Shown here piece by piece: positions 25,075 through 33,756 of a DNA stretch of 64,000 nucleotides (positions are counted from its first letter, which is position 1; every line of letters starts with the position of its first letter). The position numbers were made by a program, and so were the translations under genes. The notes beneath the pieces are model-generated. The model saw only the letters and a program-made list of their open reading frames with translations. It was not told where the DNA came from and did not search any database. Source of the stretch: Actinoplanes subtropicus (GTDB lineage: Bacteria > Actinomycetota > Actinomycetes > Mycobacteriales > Micromonosporaceae); the NCBI RefSeq assembly GCF_000721705.1, contig NZ_JOJL01000006.1, positions 175,120 to 239,119 on the forward strand. The letters run 5' to 3'.

Positions 25075-25758
25075 GTGACCGCTCGTATCCTCGTGGCCGA
25101 CGACGACCCGAAGCACGCCCAGCTCATCCGGCTCTATCTGGAGCGCGAGGGCCACCAGGTCATGACGGTGGGTGACGGCCGGGCGGCGCTCGACGTGGCC
25201 CGCGCCCGCAAGCCCGACCTCATCCTGTTGGACGTGATGATGCCGCTGGTCGACGGGCTGGACGTGTGCCGCATCCTGCGCGCCGAGTCGCCGGTGGCGA
25301 TCCTGCTGGTCACCGCCCGCTCCTCGGAGAACGACATGCTGCTCGGGCTCGACCTGGGCGCCGACGACTACATGGCCAAGCCGATCAGCCCGCGCGAGCT
25401 GACCGCGCGGGTCCGCGCCCTGCTACGCCGGGCCGGGGCCGGCGGGGACGCGCCGTCCGTCGTGCGGGTCGGCGACCTCGAGGTCGACCCCGACCGGTTC
25501 GAGGTGCGGGTGCGCGGCGCCGCGGTCACCCTGACCGCCAAGGAGTTCGCCATCCTCGAGCTGCTGGCCCGTGAGCCGGGCCGGGTCTTCACCCGGGCCC
25601 AGATCATCGATCGGGCCTTCGGCTTCGAACAGGACATTTCCGAGCGTACGATCGATGCCCACGTCGTGAACCTGCGCCGGAAGACCGAACCGGACCCGGC
25701 CGAGCCCCGCTACGTGCAGACGGTCTACGGCCGCGGCTACCGGATGGCCGAGCAATGA
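25075..25758 (+). CDS. OmpR/PhoB-family response regulator
   Basis: A 227-residue regulator. The receiver domain has Asp9/10, the phosphorylation site Asp53 (LILLDVMMP), Thr80 and Lys102 (DYMAKP). A winged-helix output domain (residues 130-225) includes LTAKEFAILELLAREPG and RYVQTVYGRGYRM. GTG 25075 was chosen because it puts the receiver at the normal N-terminus; GTG 25048 would add nine residues. Its last bases overlap the kinase gene (ATGA), giving a classical two-component pair. Confidence 0.92.
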   Translation: MTARILVADDDPKHAQLIRLYLEREGHQVMTVGDGRAALDVARARKPDLILLDVMMPLVDGLDVCRILRAESPVAILLVTARSSENDMLLGLDLGADDYMAKPISPRELTARVRALLRRAGAGGDAPSVVRVGDLEVDPDRFEVRVRGAAVTLTAKEFAILELLAREPGRVFTRAQIIDRAFGFEQDISERTIDAHVVNLRRKTEPDPAEPRYVQTVYGRGYRMAEQ

Positions 25759-27446
25759 GCTTCCGGGTGCAGATCTTCGTGCTGGTCATGCTGGTGGCGG
25801 CGACCGCGATCGGCGCGACGGCGTGGCTCACGCTCAACCTGACCTCGCGCCAGGTGGCCACCGCGCTGGCGGAGCAGAACCGGCATCGGGCCGAGATCGT
25901 CGCCGAGATCCAGGACTACGGCTTCCGGCGCGGCGCCTGGCCCGGGGTGAACCGGCTGGTCAGCGAGCTGTCCGAGCAGACCCACCTGCACATCCAGCTG
26001 CAGACCGAGAACGGCCTGGTGCTGGCCGACTCGGACACCGAGGCGAACCGCACGTCCGGGCCGGTGCAGGGCACCGCGTACCGCATCCAGCCGGTCCCGG
26101 AGCCGGAGATCGAGCCGGTCGCCGAGCCGTTCCCGGTGGCCAAGGTGATCCCGGCCGACCTGTTCGGGCCGCCGCCCGGGGAGAACCCGGCAGTGCGTGC
26201 CCTGCGCCAGGCCGCCCAGTACCGGGCCGGGCTGGTCCTGGTGCGCTGCCTGCACGACACGCTCGGCGACCCGGCCGCGCTCGGCCAGGACCACGCGCCG
26301 TACGTGACCGCGGCGCAGCTCACCCGGTCCCCCACCTGCCTGAAGAAGGCCACCGGCAAGGTGCTCGGCGACCGGGACTGGTTCGCGGGCTACTGGCAGT
26401 ACTACGTGCGGTGCTCGGCGGTGAAGGGCACGCCCTGCATCTGGAGCGCCTTCGCCGACACGGTCAGCACCAGCGCGGCCGTCCCGCTCCAGCTCTACCT
26501 GGGCGGCCGCACCAAGGTGGAGATCAGCGACCTGGGCCGCCCGGCCGTCGCCGGCGCCGCGGGCCTGCTGGTCGTCGCGCTGGCCGGCACGGCGGTCATC
26601 GCCCAGCGGATCAGCCGCCCGGTCCGCCGGCTCACCGACGCCGCCCGGCTGGTCGCCGAGGGCCGCTCCGACGTGCGGGTGCCGACCGGCGGCGGCAGCG
26701 AACTGGCCCGGCTGACCCGCTCGTTCAACGCGATGGCCGTCGCGGTGGAGCGCAGCGAGGACCGCCAGCGCCGGCTGGTCGCCGACGTCGCCCACGAGAT
26801 CCGTACGCCGCTGTCGAACCTGCTCGGCTACCTGGAGGGCCTGTCCGACGGGGTGGTGGAGCCGAGCCGGGAGGTGTTCGCCTCGCTGCACGAGGAGGCG
26901 CTGCTGCAACGCCGCATCCTGGACGACCTGCAGGTGCTGGCCGACGCGGAGGCCGGGGACCTTTCGTACGCCCGTACCCTGATCGACCTCAGCGACCTGG
27001 CCACGACCAGCGCCACCGCGCACCGGGCGGTGGCGGCCGAGGCCGGGGTGACGCTCACCGTCGAGGCCCCGTCGCCGGTGTGGGTGGAGGGCGATCAGGA
27101 CCGGCTGCGCCAGGTGCTCGGCAACCTGCTGACCAACGCGATCCGCTACACCGACCGCGACGGCCAGGTGCTGGTCAGCGCCCATCTCCGCGGCGCCGAG
27201 GCAATGCTGACCGTACGCGACAACGGGGTCGGGATAGCCTCCGGCGACGTGCCGCGCGTGTTCGACCGCTTCTGGCGCGCGGACCCGGCCCGGCAGCGCG
27301 CGACCGGCGGCTCCGGATTGGGCCTGACCATCGCGCACCGCATCGTGACCGACCACGGGGGCCGGATCGAGGTCGCCAGCCTGCGCCACATGGGCACCGC
27401 CTTCACGGTCCAGTTGACGGCCGCCGAGCCGCCGCCCGAGCCCTGA
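25755..27446 (+). CDS. Sensor histidine kinase (HAMP, HisKA, HATPase_c)
   Basis: A 563-residue kinase. One helix lies near residues 7-28, then an extracytoplasmic sensor of about 230 residues containing four Cys (RCLHDT, TCLKK, RCSAVKGTPC) that could form two disulfides. A second helix (about 260-285) and HAMP (RISRPVRRLTDAARLV) follow. HisKA has phosphoacceptor His347 in VAHEIRTPL. The ATPase has NLLTNAIRYT, DNGVGI and GGSGLGLTIAH. It signals to the response regulator encoded just upstream. The stimulus is unknown. Confidence 0.92.
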   Translation: MSFRVQIFVLVMLVAATAIGATAWLTLNLTSRQVATALAEQNRHRAEIVAEIQDYGFRRGAWPGVNRLVSELSEQTHLHIQLQTENGLVLADSDTEANRTSGPVQGTAYRIQPVPEPEIEPVAEPFPVAKVIPADLFGPPPGENPAVRALRQAAQYRAGLVLVRCLHDTLGDPAALGQDHAPYVTAAQLTRSPTCLKKATGKVLGDRDWFAGYWQYYVRCSAVKGTPCIWSAFADTVSTSAAVPLQLYLGGRTKVEISDLGRPAVAGAAGLLVVALAGTAVIAQRISRPVRRLTDAARLVAEGRSDVRVPTGGGSELARLTRSFNAMAVAVERSEDRQRRLVADVAHEIRTPLSNLLGYLEGLSDGVVEPSREVFASLHEEALLQRRILDDLQVLADAEAGDLSYARTLIDLSDLATTSATAHRAVAAEAGVTLTVEAPSPVWVEGDQDRLRQVLGNLLTNAIRYTDRDGQVLVSAHLRGAEAMLTVRDNGVGIASGDVPRVFDRFWRADPARQRATGGSGLGLTIAHRIVTDHGGRIEVASLRHMGTAFTVQLTAAEPPPEP

Positions 27447-27506
27447 CCGCCGGCGCGGGAGAGCACGTCCCGCCGCCCGGCGACAGCGCGGGTAGCATCC
27501 GCGGGG

Positions 27507-29123
27507 ATGGATCAGCTCGATCGGATCGCGGCCGACGTTCTCGGCATCACGCTCCGGCCCGCGCAGCGCCGCGCCCTCGACGCGCTCACCGGCCACGGCG
27601 ACACCCTCGCCGTGCTGCCGACCGGGAGTGGGAAGAGCGCGATCTACCAGGTCGGCGGGCTCGCGCTCGGCGGGCTGACCGTGGTCGTCTCGCCGCTGAT
27701 CGCGCTGCAGCGGGACCAACTGCGCTCGATGACCGAGCGCGGCAAGGTGCGCGCGGTGATGCTCAACTCGTCGCAGCACCATGCCGATCGGGTGGCCGCC
27801 CTCGGCGAGCTGCGGGGCGGGCGGGCCGACTTCGTCATGCTCGGGCCGGAGCAGCTGGCCAATGCCGAGACGATGGCCGCGATCGCCGGCAGCCCGCGGC
27901 CGGTCACGCTGGTCGCGGTGGACGAGGCGCACCTGGTCAGCGAGTGGGGGCACGACTTCCGGCCGGAATACCTGCGGCTCGCCGACGTGGTGGAGGCGGC
28001 CGGGCGGCCGCCGATCCTGGCGCTCACCGCGACCGCCGCGCCGCCCGTGCAGGCGGACATCACCCGGCAGCTGCGGATGCGCGACCCGCGGGTGATCGTG
28101 TCCGATTTCGACCGGCCGACCATCTCGCTCGCGGTGCGCCGGGCCCGCCGCGACAAGCCGGAAGATCAAGCGCTGGACGATCGTACGGTCGAAGTGGTCC
28201 TCGCCCACGACGGCCCGGCGCTGGTCTACGCGCTCAGCCACGCGCGCTGCGAAAGCCTCGCGAAGCGGCTCCGCCTGGACGCCTACCGGGCGGAGGCCTA
28301 TCACGCCGGGCTGCCGGCCGCCAAGCGCGGCGAGGTCCAGGACGCCTTCTTCGCCGGCCGGCTCGACGTGGTGGTGGCGACCAGCGCGTTCGGGATGGGC
28401 ATCGACAAGCCGGACGTACGGACCGTGGTGCACGCCGGCGTGCCGGGCAGCCTGGACGAGTACTACCAGGAGATCGGCCGGGCCGGGCGGGACGGCGAGC
28501 CGGCGAGCGCGGTGCTGGTGTACGACCCGCGGACGGTCCGCATCCCGCGGCTGCTGGCCGCCCGGTCCAGGATGGGCGACGCGGCCGTGCACTCGGTGAT
28601 CGACGCGATCGAGGCGGCCCGCGGCCGGATCACGGTGGCTTCGCTGGCCGAGACGGCACACGTCGGGCGCGCCGCCGTGGCCCGGGTGGTCGACGAGCTG
28701 CTGGAGCTGGGGCTGGTGCGCCCGGACGGCAACGACGCGATCCTCGCGGCCCCGATGGGGGACGCGTTCCGGCAGGTCACCGCCGCGGGCAACCGCCGGC
28801 AGTCGATCCTGCGGTCGAGGATCGAGGCGGCCCGCGGGTACGCCGAGTCCGTCCACTGCCGGCGGGCCGAGCTGCTCGGCTATTTCGGCGAGCACTACGA
28901 CCCGCCCTGCGGTTCCTGCGACAACGATGACAACGCCGCCGCCCGCGCAAGTCACGAAATTTCAGTGCAAAAAGGGCGGGTCGTCCACAAGCTGTGGGGA
29001 CCCGGCACGATCTTGAGTCAGGACGATCACGAGCTCGTGATCGCGTTCGACTCGGTCGGCTACCGCCACCTCACCGCCGCCGCGCTCACCAACGGCCTGC
29101 TCACCGTCGATCAACCGACCTGA
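27507..29123 (+). CDS. recQ: RecQ-family ATP-dependent DNA helicase with C-terminal Tudor-like domain
   Basis: A 538-residue superfamily 2 helicase. Walker A is TGSGKS (39-44), the DEAH box 139-142, motif III LALTATA, motif V ATSAFGMGIDKPDVR and motif VI YYQEIGRAGRDG. A RecQ zinc site is indicated by HCRRAELLGYFGE plus PPCGSCDND. No HRDC domain is present. Instead the last 45 residues (GRVVHKLWGPGTILSQDD, then VIAFDSVGYRHL) resemble the C-terminal Tudor-like fold of PcrA/UvrD, which contacts RNA polymerase. It overlaps the convergent ltrA-like gene by 13 bp. Confidence 0.88.
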   Translation: MDQLDRIAADVLGITLRPAQRRALDALTGHGDTLAVLPTGSGKSAIYQVGGLALGGLTVVVSPLIALQRDQLRSMTERGKVRAVMLNSSQHHADRVAALGELRGGRADFVMLGPEQLANAETMAAIAGSPRPVTLVAVDEAHLVSEWGHDFRPEYLRLADVVEAAGRPPILALTATAAPPVQADITRQLRMRDPRVIVSDFDRPTISLAVRRARRDKPEDQALDDRTVEVVLAHDGPALVYALSHARCESLAKRLRLDAYRAEAYHAGLPAAKRGEVQDAFFAGRLDVVVATSAFGMGIDKPDVRTVVHAGVPGSLDEYYQEIGRAGRDGEPASAVLVYDPRTVRIPRLLAARSRMGDAAVHSVIDAIEAARGRITVASLAETAHVGRAAVARVVDELLELGLVRPDGNDAILAAPMGDAFRQVTAAGNRRQSILRSRIEAARGYAESVHCRRAELLGYFGEHYDPPCGSCDNDDNAAARASHEISVQKGRVVHKLWGPGTILSQDDHELVIAFDSVGYRHLTAAALTNGLLTVDQPT

Positions 29124-30268
29124 AGCCGCTTCCCGCGCCGCTTGATGCGGCGTTCGTCGAACCAGACGTACAACGCCTGCCAGGCGACCACGGCGACCAG
29201 CAGCCAGGCGAGGGCCGGATTGCTCCACCGGGTGCCGTAGATCGCGAGCAGCACGGGCGCCGCCACGCCGGGCACGCCCCAGTAGAGGAGCCAGAACACC
29301 CGCTGGCGCAGCAGGATCGTGCCGGCGACGGCGCCGAGGAAGTACGCGGCCAGACCGCCGCCGAGCAGCCACCGCACGCCCGGCCCGGGGTGGCCGTCCG
29401 CATGGTCCATCAGCGCGCCCAGCCCCGCGGCGACGGCGGTGATGCTGACGACGCCGAGAAAATGCAGCGGCATGCTGGCCCAGACCGGCAACCGGCCGTG
29501 TTCGGTCGGTGTGATCCCGTAGCTGAACGTCGGCCACCACAGCCCGATGAGCAGAACGAAACCGGCCACCGCCACGGTGATCACGTCAGCGGTCCACCGC
29601 GCTTGGCCGGCGGCGGTCACCAACTGCAGCACACCCTCGCCCAACACGATGATCAGGAACAGGCCGAGCCGCTCGGCGAGATGCGTCAGGTCCAGCCGGG
29701 CGGCCGGCAGCGGGTAAGCGGGCGATGGCGCGGACGCTCGCGTGCGCCAGCCACCGACCAGGATCGACAGGACGAGGTCGACGGTGAGGCCGGCGCCCCA
29801 CAGCGCGTACCGCACCGGCGGTGGGGTGAAGATCGAGACAGCCCACGGCACGATGCCGGACGCGAACTGCACCGACGGCCAGGCCAGCATGGTTCGCCGC
29901 GTGGCGGCCCAGGTGTGCAGCCCGAGCAGCCGGACAACGACGTACGCGACCGCGAACACCACCGCCCGTTCCCCGGTGGCCTCCGGCACCGCGGCGGCCA
30001 TCACCGCGATGCCGAACATGGCCAGGATCATCGCCCGGCGGCGGGTCTTCTCGCCGGCGACGTTGGCGTACAGGGTGAACGAGATCCACGCGAACCAGAC
30101 CGCGAGATACAACGCGACGAAGATGCCGATGTCCCGCAGTGTCGGTTCGCCGTGCAGCCGGTGCGCCAGCTGCAGGATCGCGGCCACGACCACGAGGTCG
30201 AAGAACAGCTCCAACCAGCTCGCGTGCCGCCCGGTGCCCACCCCTGCCTCGGTGTCGATCTTCGTCAC
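29111..30268 (-). CDS. Low temperature requirement protein A (LtrA) family membrane protein
   Basis: A 385-residue protein with about ten to twelve hydrophobic helices. The N-terminal family signature WLELFFDLVVVAAILQLAH is followed by FVALYLAVWFAWISFTLYAN and LAERLGLFLIIVLGEGVLQL, the diagnostic LtrA segments. Start GTG 30268 directly precedes the signature. LtrA proteins were found through a Listeria low-temperature growth mutant; the biochemical function is unknown. It follows a terminator hairpin, so it is probably transcribed on its own. Confidence 0.88.
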   Translation of the reverse strand: MTKIDTEAGVGTGRHASWLELFFDLVVVAAILQLAHRLHGEPTLRDIGIFVALYLAVWFAWISFTLYANVAGEKTRRRAMILAMFGIAVMAAAVPEATGERAVVFAVAYVVVRLLGLHTWAATRRTMLAWPSVQFASGIVPWAVSIFTPPPVRYALWGAGLTVDLVLSILVGGWRTRASAPSPAYPLPAARLDLTHLAERLGLFLIIVLGEGVLQLVTAAGQARWTADVITVAVAGFVLLIGLWWPTFSYGITPTEHGRLPVWASMPLHFLGVVSITAVAAGLGALMDHADGHPGPGVRWLLGGGLAAYFLGAVAGTILLRQRVFWLLYWGVPGVAAPVLLAIYGTRWSNPALAWLLVAVVAWQALYVWFDERRIKRRGKRLQVG

Positions 30269-30289
30269 AGCGGCACATCGTAGGTCATC

Positions 30290-30321
30290 GGGCCTCGCCG
30301 GGTCGCTGCCCGGCGAGGCCC
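30290..30321 (-). terminator. Hairpin terminator after the F420 oxidoreductase gene
   Basis: A perfect 13-bp stem GGGCCTCGCCGGG / CCCGGCGAGGCCC with a 6-nt loop, 21 bp downstream of the minus-strand gene ending at 30343. No T-run. Confidence 0.75.
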
Positions 30322-30342
30322 ACGCGTCACGGCGGCGCCGGG

Positions 30343-31284
30343 TTACGCCCCCACGACCGGCTTGAGGGCGGCGCCGACCCGGCTCACCATGCCGGGCCGA
30401 TGCCCGTTGACGACCAGGTTGATGGTGATCCCGCCGATCCCGGCGCCGATCACCTTCTCGTGCAACTGCTCGGCCACCTGGTCCGCCGTGCCCAGGAAGA
30501 CCCGGCCGCGCCGGTCCTCGGGGATCCGTGCGGCGATCTCCTTGACCTCCGCCTCGTCCTCGCCCACCAGCCCCATGCTGAGGAAGCTGGTCGGCAGCGT
30601 CGCCGGGTCGCGGCCGGCCTCCTCGCACCGCTGCCGCAGCGCCGCGACCTTCTGCGGGATGTCGTCGACGTCGCAGATGATGTTCATGTGGTCGGCGAAC
30701 TTGGCCGCCAGGCGGAACGTCTTCTTCTCCCCGCCGCCACCCAGCATGATCGGGATCTTCGGGCGTACGCGCGGATTGTTCATCGCCCCGCGCGCCGTGT
30801 ACCACTTGCCCTCGAGCGTCGCCGGCTCGCCGCGCAGCATCGGCGCGATGATCTCCAGCCCCTCCTCGAGCCGCTCGAAGCGCTCGGCGAACGAGCCGAA
30901 CTCGAAGCCGTAGTCGTGGTGCTCCCGCTCGAACCAGCCGGCCCCGATCCCGAGGATCGCCCGGCCCTTGGAGACCACGTCCAGCGTGGTCACGGTCTTC
31001 GCGGTGAGCGCCGGGTTCCGGTACGTGTTGCCGGTCACCAGCGCCGAGAGCTGGATCGTCTCGGTCAGCGAGGCGAGGCCGGCCAGCGTCGTGTACGCCT
31101 CGAGCATCGGCATCTCCGGCGTGCCGATGCCGGGCAGCTGGTAGAAGTGGTCCATCACCAGCACGGTGTCGAACCCGGACGCTTCGGCCTCGCGGGCCTG
31201 GGCAGCGACGGTCGCGAAGAGATCTTCGTCGGCGACGCCGGGGTAGGTGAAGTTGGGAATCTGGTAGCCGAGCCGGATGGTCAC
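30343..31284 (-). CDS. F420-dependent LLM-class oxidoreductase
   Basis: A 313-residue luciferase-like monooxygenase-fold protein. GYQIPNFTYPG is the N-terminal strand, and DHFYQLPG matches the flavin-binding loop of the F420 subgroup. ILGIGAGWFEREHHDYGFEF is the diagnostic central motif, and PIMLGGGGEKKTFRLAAKFAD the second. It probably uses coenzyme F420 for hydride transfer. Only 6 bp separate it from the WXG-like gene upstream, so it seems to be the last gene of that four-gene operon, an unexpected association. The substrate is unknown. Confidence 0.88.
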   Translation of the reverse strand: MTIRLGYQIPNFTYPGVADEDLFATVAAQAREAEASGFDTVLVMDHFYQLPGIGTPEMPMLEAYTTLAGLASLTETIQLSALVTGNTYRNPALTAKTVTTLDVVSKGRAILGIGAGWFEREHHDYGFEFGSFAERFERLEEGLEIIAPMLRGEPATLEGKWYTARGAMNNPRVRPKIPIMLGGGGEKKTFRLAAKFADHMNIICDVDDIPQKVAALRQRCEEAGRDPATLPTSFLSMGLVGEDEAEVKEIAARIPEDRRGRVFLGTADQVAEQLHEKVIGAGIGGITINLVVNGHRPGMVSRVGAALKPVVGA

Positions 31285-31290
31285 TTTTCC

Positions 31291-31995
31291 TCAGCCTTCA
31301 AGCAGGGTGGTCAGGTTCTCCAGGCTACTGATCAGAGCGCCGGTGTATCCAAAGATCCGGCCGCACCATTTCGCGACCGCCGAGATGATCTGGGCGGTCA
31401 CGATCGGGATGGTGACCACGGCGAGCGCCTCGGCGGCCCAGACGATCACCCGGCCGACCAGGTCACAGATCAGGTCGCGGACGATGTCCCGGGTGAACTG
31501 CACCAGGTTGCCGGCCGCCTGGGTCGCCGACGACATGGTGGCCGCGAGCACACTCAGCCCGCCGAGCCCGTCCACGTTGTTGTTCATCATTTTCTGGTAC
31601 GACGCGGCCGCCGTCCCGCCCCAGTCGGGCAGGTCGTTCGCCAGGCCGGCCTTCAGGTCCTCGGCCATCGAGGCCAGCGCGCCGGCCATGTTGTTCCAGG
31701 TCTGGGCGTGCGCGGCCACCTTGTCCGGGATGCCGGTCAGCCTGTCGAGCATCTCCCGCAGCGGCTGGAAGTGCTCCATCGCCCAGCCCAGCCCGTTGGA
31801 CAGCAGCGCGCCGAACGGGTCGACGATGGTGGCCGCGGCGTCGCCGACCAGCGAGCCACCGGCCAGCACCCCGTCGACCCAGCTGCCGCCCTGCACCGAC
31901 TGGTAGAGGCCCTGGAAGCCGTCGGCCAGCGACGATCCGGTCCACGCCGTCCGGGTGGTGGTCGTCGTGGCGACCAGATTGGAGTACGCCACCAT
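31291..31995 (-). CDS. WXG100-like type VII secretion substrate, long form
   Basis: A 234-residue protein that is mostly alpha-helical. The central Trp-Gly turn (DLPDWGGTAAASYQKMM) sits between two long helices, as in WXG100/ESAT-6-like proteins. A hydrophobic C-terminal helix pair (VIVWAAEALAVVTIPIVTAQ and following) may insert in the membrane. The N-terminus is Thr-rich. The start ATG 31995 is 2 bp after the stop of the EspC-like gene. It could be an effector or a structural partner of an ESX-like system; no secretion ATPase is in the window. Confidence 0.65.
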   Translation of the reverse strand: MVAYSNLVATTTTTRTAWTGSSLADGFQGLYQSVQGGSWVDGVLAGGSLVGDAAATIVDPFGALLSNGLGWAMEHFQPLREMLDRLTGIPDKVAAHAQTWNNMAGALASMAEDLKAGLANDLPDWGGTAAASYQKMMNNNVDGLGGLSVLAATMSSATQAAGNLVQFTRDIVRDLICDLVGRVIVWAAEALAVVTIPIVTAQIISAVAKWCGRIFGYTGALISSLENLTTLLEG

Positions 31996-31997
31996 GG

Positions 31998-32315
31998 TCA
32001 GCCCACCCCGCCGCCGGATGCCTTGATCCGCGCCTGCGCCGAGGTGTCGGTGGCGTCGTACTCCTTGCCGGCGGCGCCGACCGCGTCGGCCATCAGTCGC
32101 AGGTTCTCCTCGACGTACCCGTAGAGCGAGTCCTGCCCCGCGTGCCGCTTCTCGAGGATCGCCGAAATCCAACCGCAGAGCATGCCGTACGCGGAATGGT
32201 CCGCCGAGATCGCGGTGCTGGCGTTCTTGATCGCGGTGAGCTGGTCGCGCACCCCCATGACGTTGGACGCGTGCCGATACAGCTGCGACGAGTCCACCTG
32301 AAAGGCGTCCGACAC
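31998..32315 (-). CDS. EspC-like type VII secretion target (small helical protein)
   Basis: A 105-residue protein that starts with GTG 32315. The sequence FQVDSSQLYRHASNVMGVRD is typical of the ESX-1 EspC / excreted virulence factor family. The two-helix hairpin has a Tyr-Gly turn (SAYGMLCGWI). A C-terminal Tyr in VGAAGKEYDATD could serve as part of a YxxxD/E export signal (YDATD). It lies between YbaB-like and WXG-like genes with 2-4 bp gaps. Confidence 0.75.
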   Translation of the reverse strand: MSDAFQVDSSQLYRHASNVMGVRDQLTAIKNASTAISADHSAYGMLCGWISAILEKRHAGQDSLYGYVEENLRLMADAVGAAGKEYDATDTSAQARIKASGGGVG

Positions 32316-32319
32316 GTCC

Positions 32320-32742
32320 CTACCCCCGTTCCCCCGGTTCCGCCCCGGCCTCCGGCCGTTCGAGCTGCTCCCGCATCCGGTCCGCGATGGTCCGCGCGGA
32401 CAGCGAATCCGGCCCCATGGCCTCGACCGCGATGTCCTGCGCCCGGCGCGCGGCCGTCTGCCTTGCCGCCCGCAGCGCACTCATGACCGCCCGCGCGACG
32501 GCATCCGGCGCGTACCGGTGGATCCGCTCGGTGAGCTCCAGATCGAGCAGCACGCCCGACGAGTCGATGGTGACCTCGGCCAGCCCGTTGTCATCCTTGG
32601 CCGTGACCCGCAACCGCCCGAGTTGCTCGGCCATGGCCTGAGCTCGCGCCGCCGTCGCCTCGGCATTCGCCTTCCAGGACCGCAGATACTCCCGCGAAGC
32701 GTCCGGGTCGAGGAACGCCTCGGTGTCGGAAAACTCCGGCAT
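32320..32742 (-). CDS. YbaB/EbfC family nucleoid-associated DNA-binding protein
   Basis: A 140-residue protein with the YbaB pattern: a long first helix (residues 18-48, SWKANAEATAARAQAMAEQL), then three strands LRVTAKDDNGLAEVTIDS and GVLLDLEL, and a C-terminal helix. ATG 32742 was chosen; GTG 32769 would add nine residues. In actinomycetes divergent YbaB genes often head cassettes encoding EspC/WXG proteins, which is the arrangement here. It may bind DNA or act as a dimeric chaperone-like partner. Confidence 0.75.
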   Translation of the reverse strand: MPEFSDTEAFLDPDASREYLRSWKANAEATAARAQAMAEQLGRLRVTAKDDNGLAEVTIDSSGVLLDLELTERIHRYAPDAVARAVMSALRAARQTAARRAQDIAVEAMGPDSLSARTIADRMREQLERPEAGAEPGERG

Positions 32743-32775
32743 AGGCGGCAGTCTAACAACGACGCGCACCGACGC

Positions 32776-32994
32776 TCAGGCCGTGAAGACCACCACCCGG
32801 GCGTCCACGTTGACCACATGCCCGCCGCCGAGGGCCGCCACCGGCTCGTCCCAGTGCACGTGCCCGCAGAGCGTCAGGGCGGGCGCCCGCCGTTCGAGCA
32901 GGCCCCGGATCGACGCCCGGCCGAGTTGGCCCGGCCGCTCCCCTACCGGCCCTTCGTGCAGCAGCAGGACATCCGGCGCCGGCTCAAGGGTCAC
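32776..32994 (-). pseudogene. Metallophosphoesterase, C-terminal remnant
   Basis: A 72-codon frame containing VLLLHEGP and LTLCGHVHWDEPVAAL, the last metal-binding motifs (GHxH) of calcineurin-like phosphoesterases, then the closing strand VVNVDARVVVF. The N-terminal metal-binding motifs (DxH, GD, GNH) are absent; the sequence upstream belongs to msrA. It is probably the truncated end of a deleted gene and inactive. Confidence 0.6.
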
Positions 32995-33021
32995 CTCCGT
33001 CGACGTGGGTGACGACCCCTG

Positions 33022-33537
33022 TTACGCCGGGGTGGCGTTGCGGCGTGGGAGGACCCAGCCTGGCCTCGGGAAGTGGCAGGTGTAGCCGTCCGGGATGCGT
33101 TCGAGGTAGTCCTGGTGTTCGGGCTCGGCCTCCCAGAACGGGCCGGCCGGCTCGACCGCCGTGACCACCTTGCCGGGCCAGAGGCCGGAGGCTTCCACGT
33201 CGGCGATGGTGTCCTCGGCGATCCGCTTCTGCTCGTCGGTGGTGTAGAAGATGGCCGAGCGGTAGCTGAGCCCGACGTCGTTGCCCTGCCGGTTCAGGGT
33301 GGTCGGGTCGTGGACCTGGAAGAAGAACTCCAGGAGCTCCCGGTACGAGGTGACGGCCGGGTCGAAGGTGATCTCGATGGCCTCGGCGTGGGTGCCGTGG
33401 TTGTAGTAGGTGGCGTCCGGCACGTCGCCACCGGAGTAGCCGACCCGCGTGCTGAGCACGCCGGGCCGGCGGCGGATGAGTTGCTGCATGCCCCAGAAGC
33501 AACCGCCGGCCAGGATGGCGGTCTCGGTTTGACTCAT
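33022..33537 (-). CDS. msrA: Peptide-methionine (S)-S-oxide reductase
   Basis: A 171-residue MsrA. The catalytic motif GCFWG has the nucleophile Cys13; [12 protein letters not shown] and [12 protein letters not shown] (substrate-binding residues) are conserved. [21 protein letters not shown] follows the family closely. A second Cys (GYTCHF) near residue 152 may be the resolving residue. It repairs S-methionine sulfoxide in oxidised proteins using thioredoxin. Cytosolic, monocistronic. Confidence 0.95.
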   Translation of the reverse strand: MSQTETAILAGGCFWGMQQLIRRRPGVLSTRVGYSGGDVPDATYYNHGTHAEAIEITFDPAVTSYRELLEFFFQVHDPTTLNRQGNDVGLSYRSAIFYTTDEQKRIAEDTIADVEASGLWPGKVVTAVEPAGPFWEAEPEHQDYLERIPDGYTCHFPRPGWVLPRRNATPA

Positions 33538-33574
33538 GCGGCCACGGTACCCGCGCCGGCTGATCCGGCTCAGC

Positions 33575-33755
33575 AGCAAGTCACCATCGTGCGCCGGCCG
33601 TCGATGAACCTTGAAGCGCATCCGTTCGTCACGAACAGCAAGTCACCACCGTTGTGGCCGGCCGCCGCTCACGCAACTGCCACCCACTCAGCCCGAGCGG
33701 CCGCACAAGCAGCAACCACGCAGCCCCCGGGCCCTGGCAAGCCACCCCGAAGATG
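33575..33755 (-). repeat. Copy of the dispersed intergenic repeat seen at 13.9-14.4 kb
   Basis: Read on the minus strand this region gives GGCCCGGGGGCTGCGTGGTT, then TGCGGCCGCTCGGGCTG, then TGACTTGCTGTTCGTGACG and GCGCTTCAAGGTTCATCGAC. The order and spacing match the element at 13958-14215. It begins within a few bases of the stop codon of the LCP gene, as the other copies do for their neighbours. Confidence 0.8.
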
Positions 33756-33756
33756 T

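Noticed and set aside
22327..25155. A single 942-residue protein joining the AsnB region and the sulfotransferase
   Set aside because: The frame is continuous, but AsnB lies in another frame with all its motifs. The sulfotransferase has its own ATG overlapping the asnB stop.
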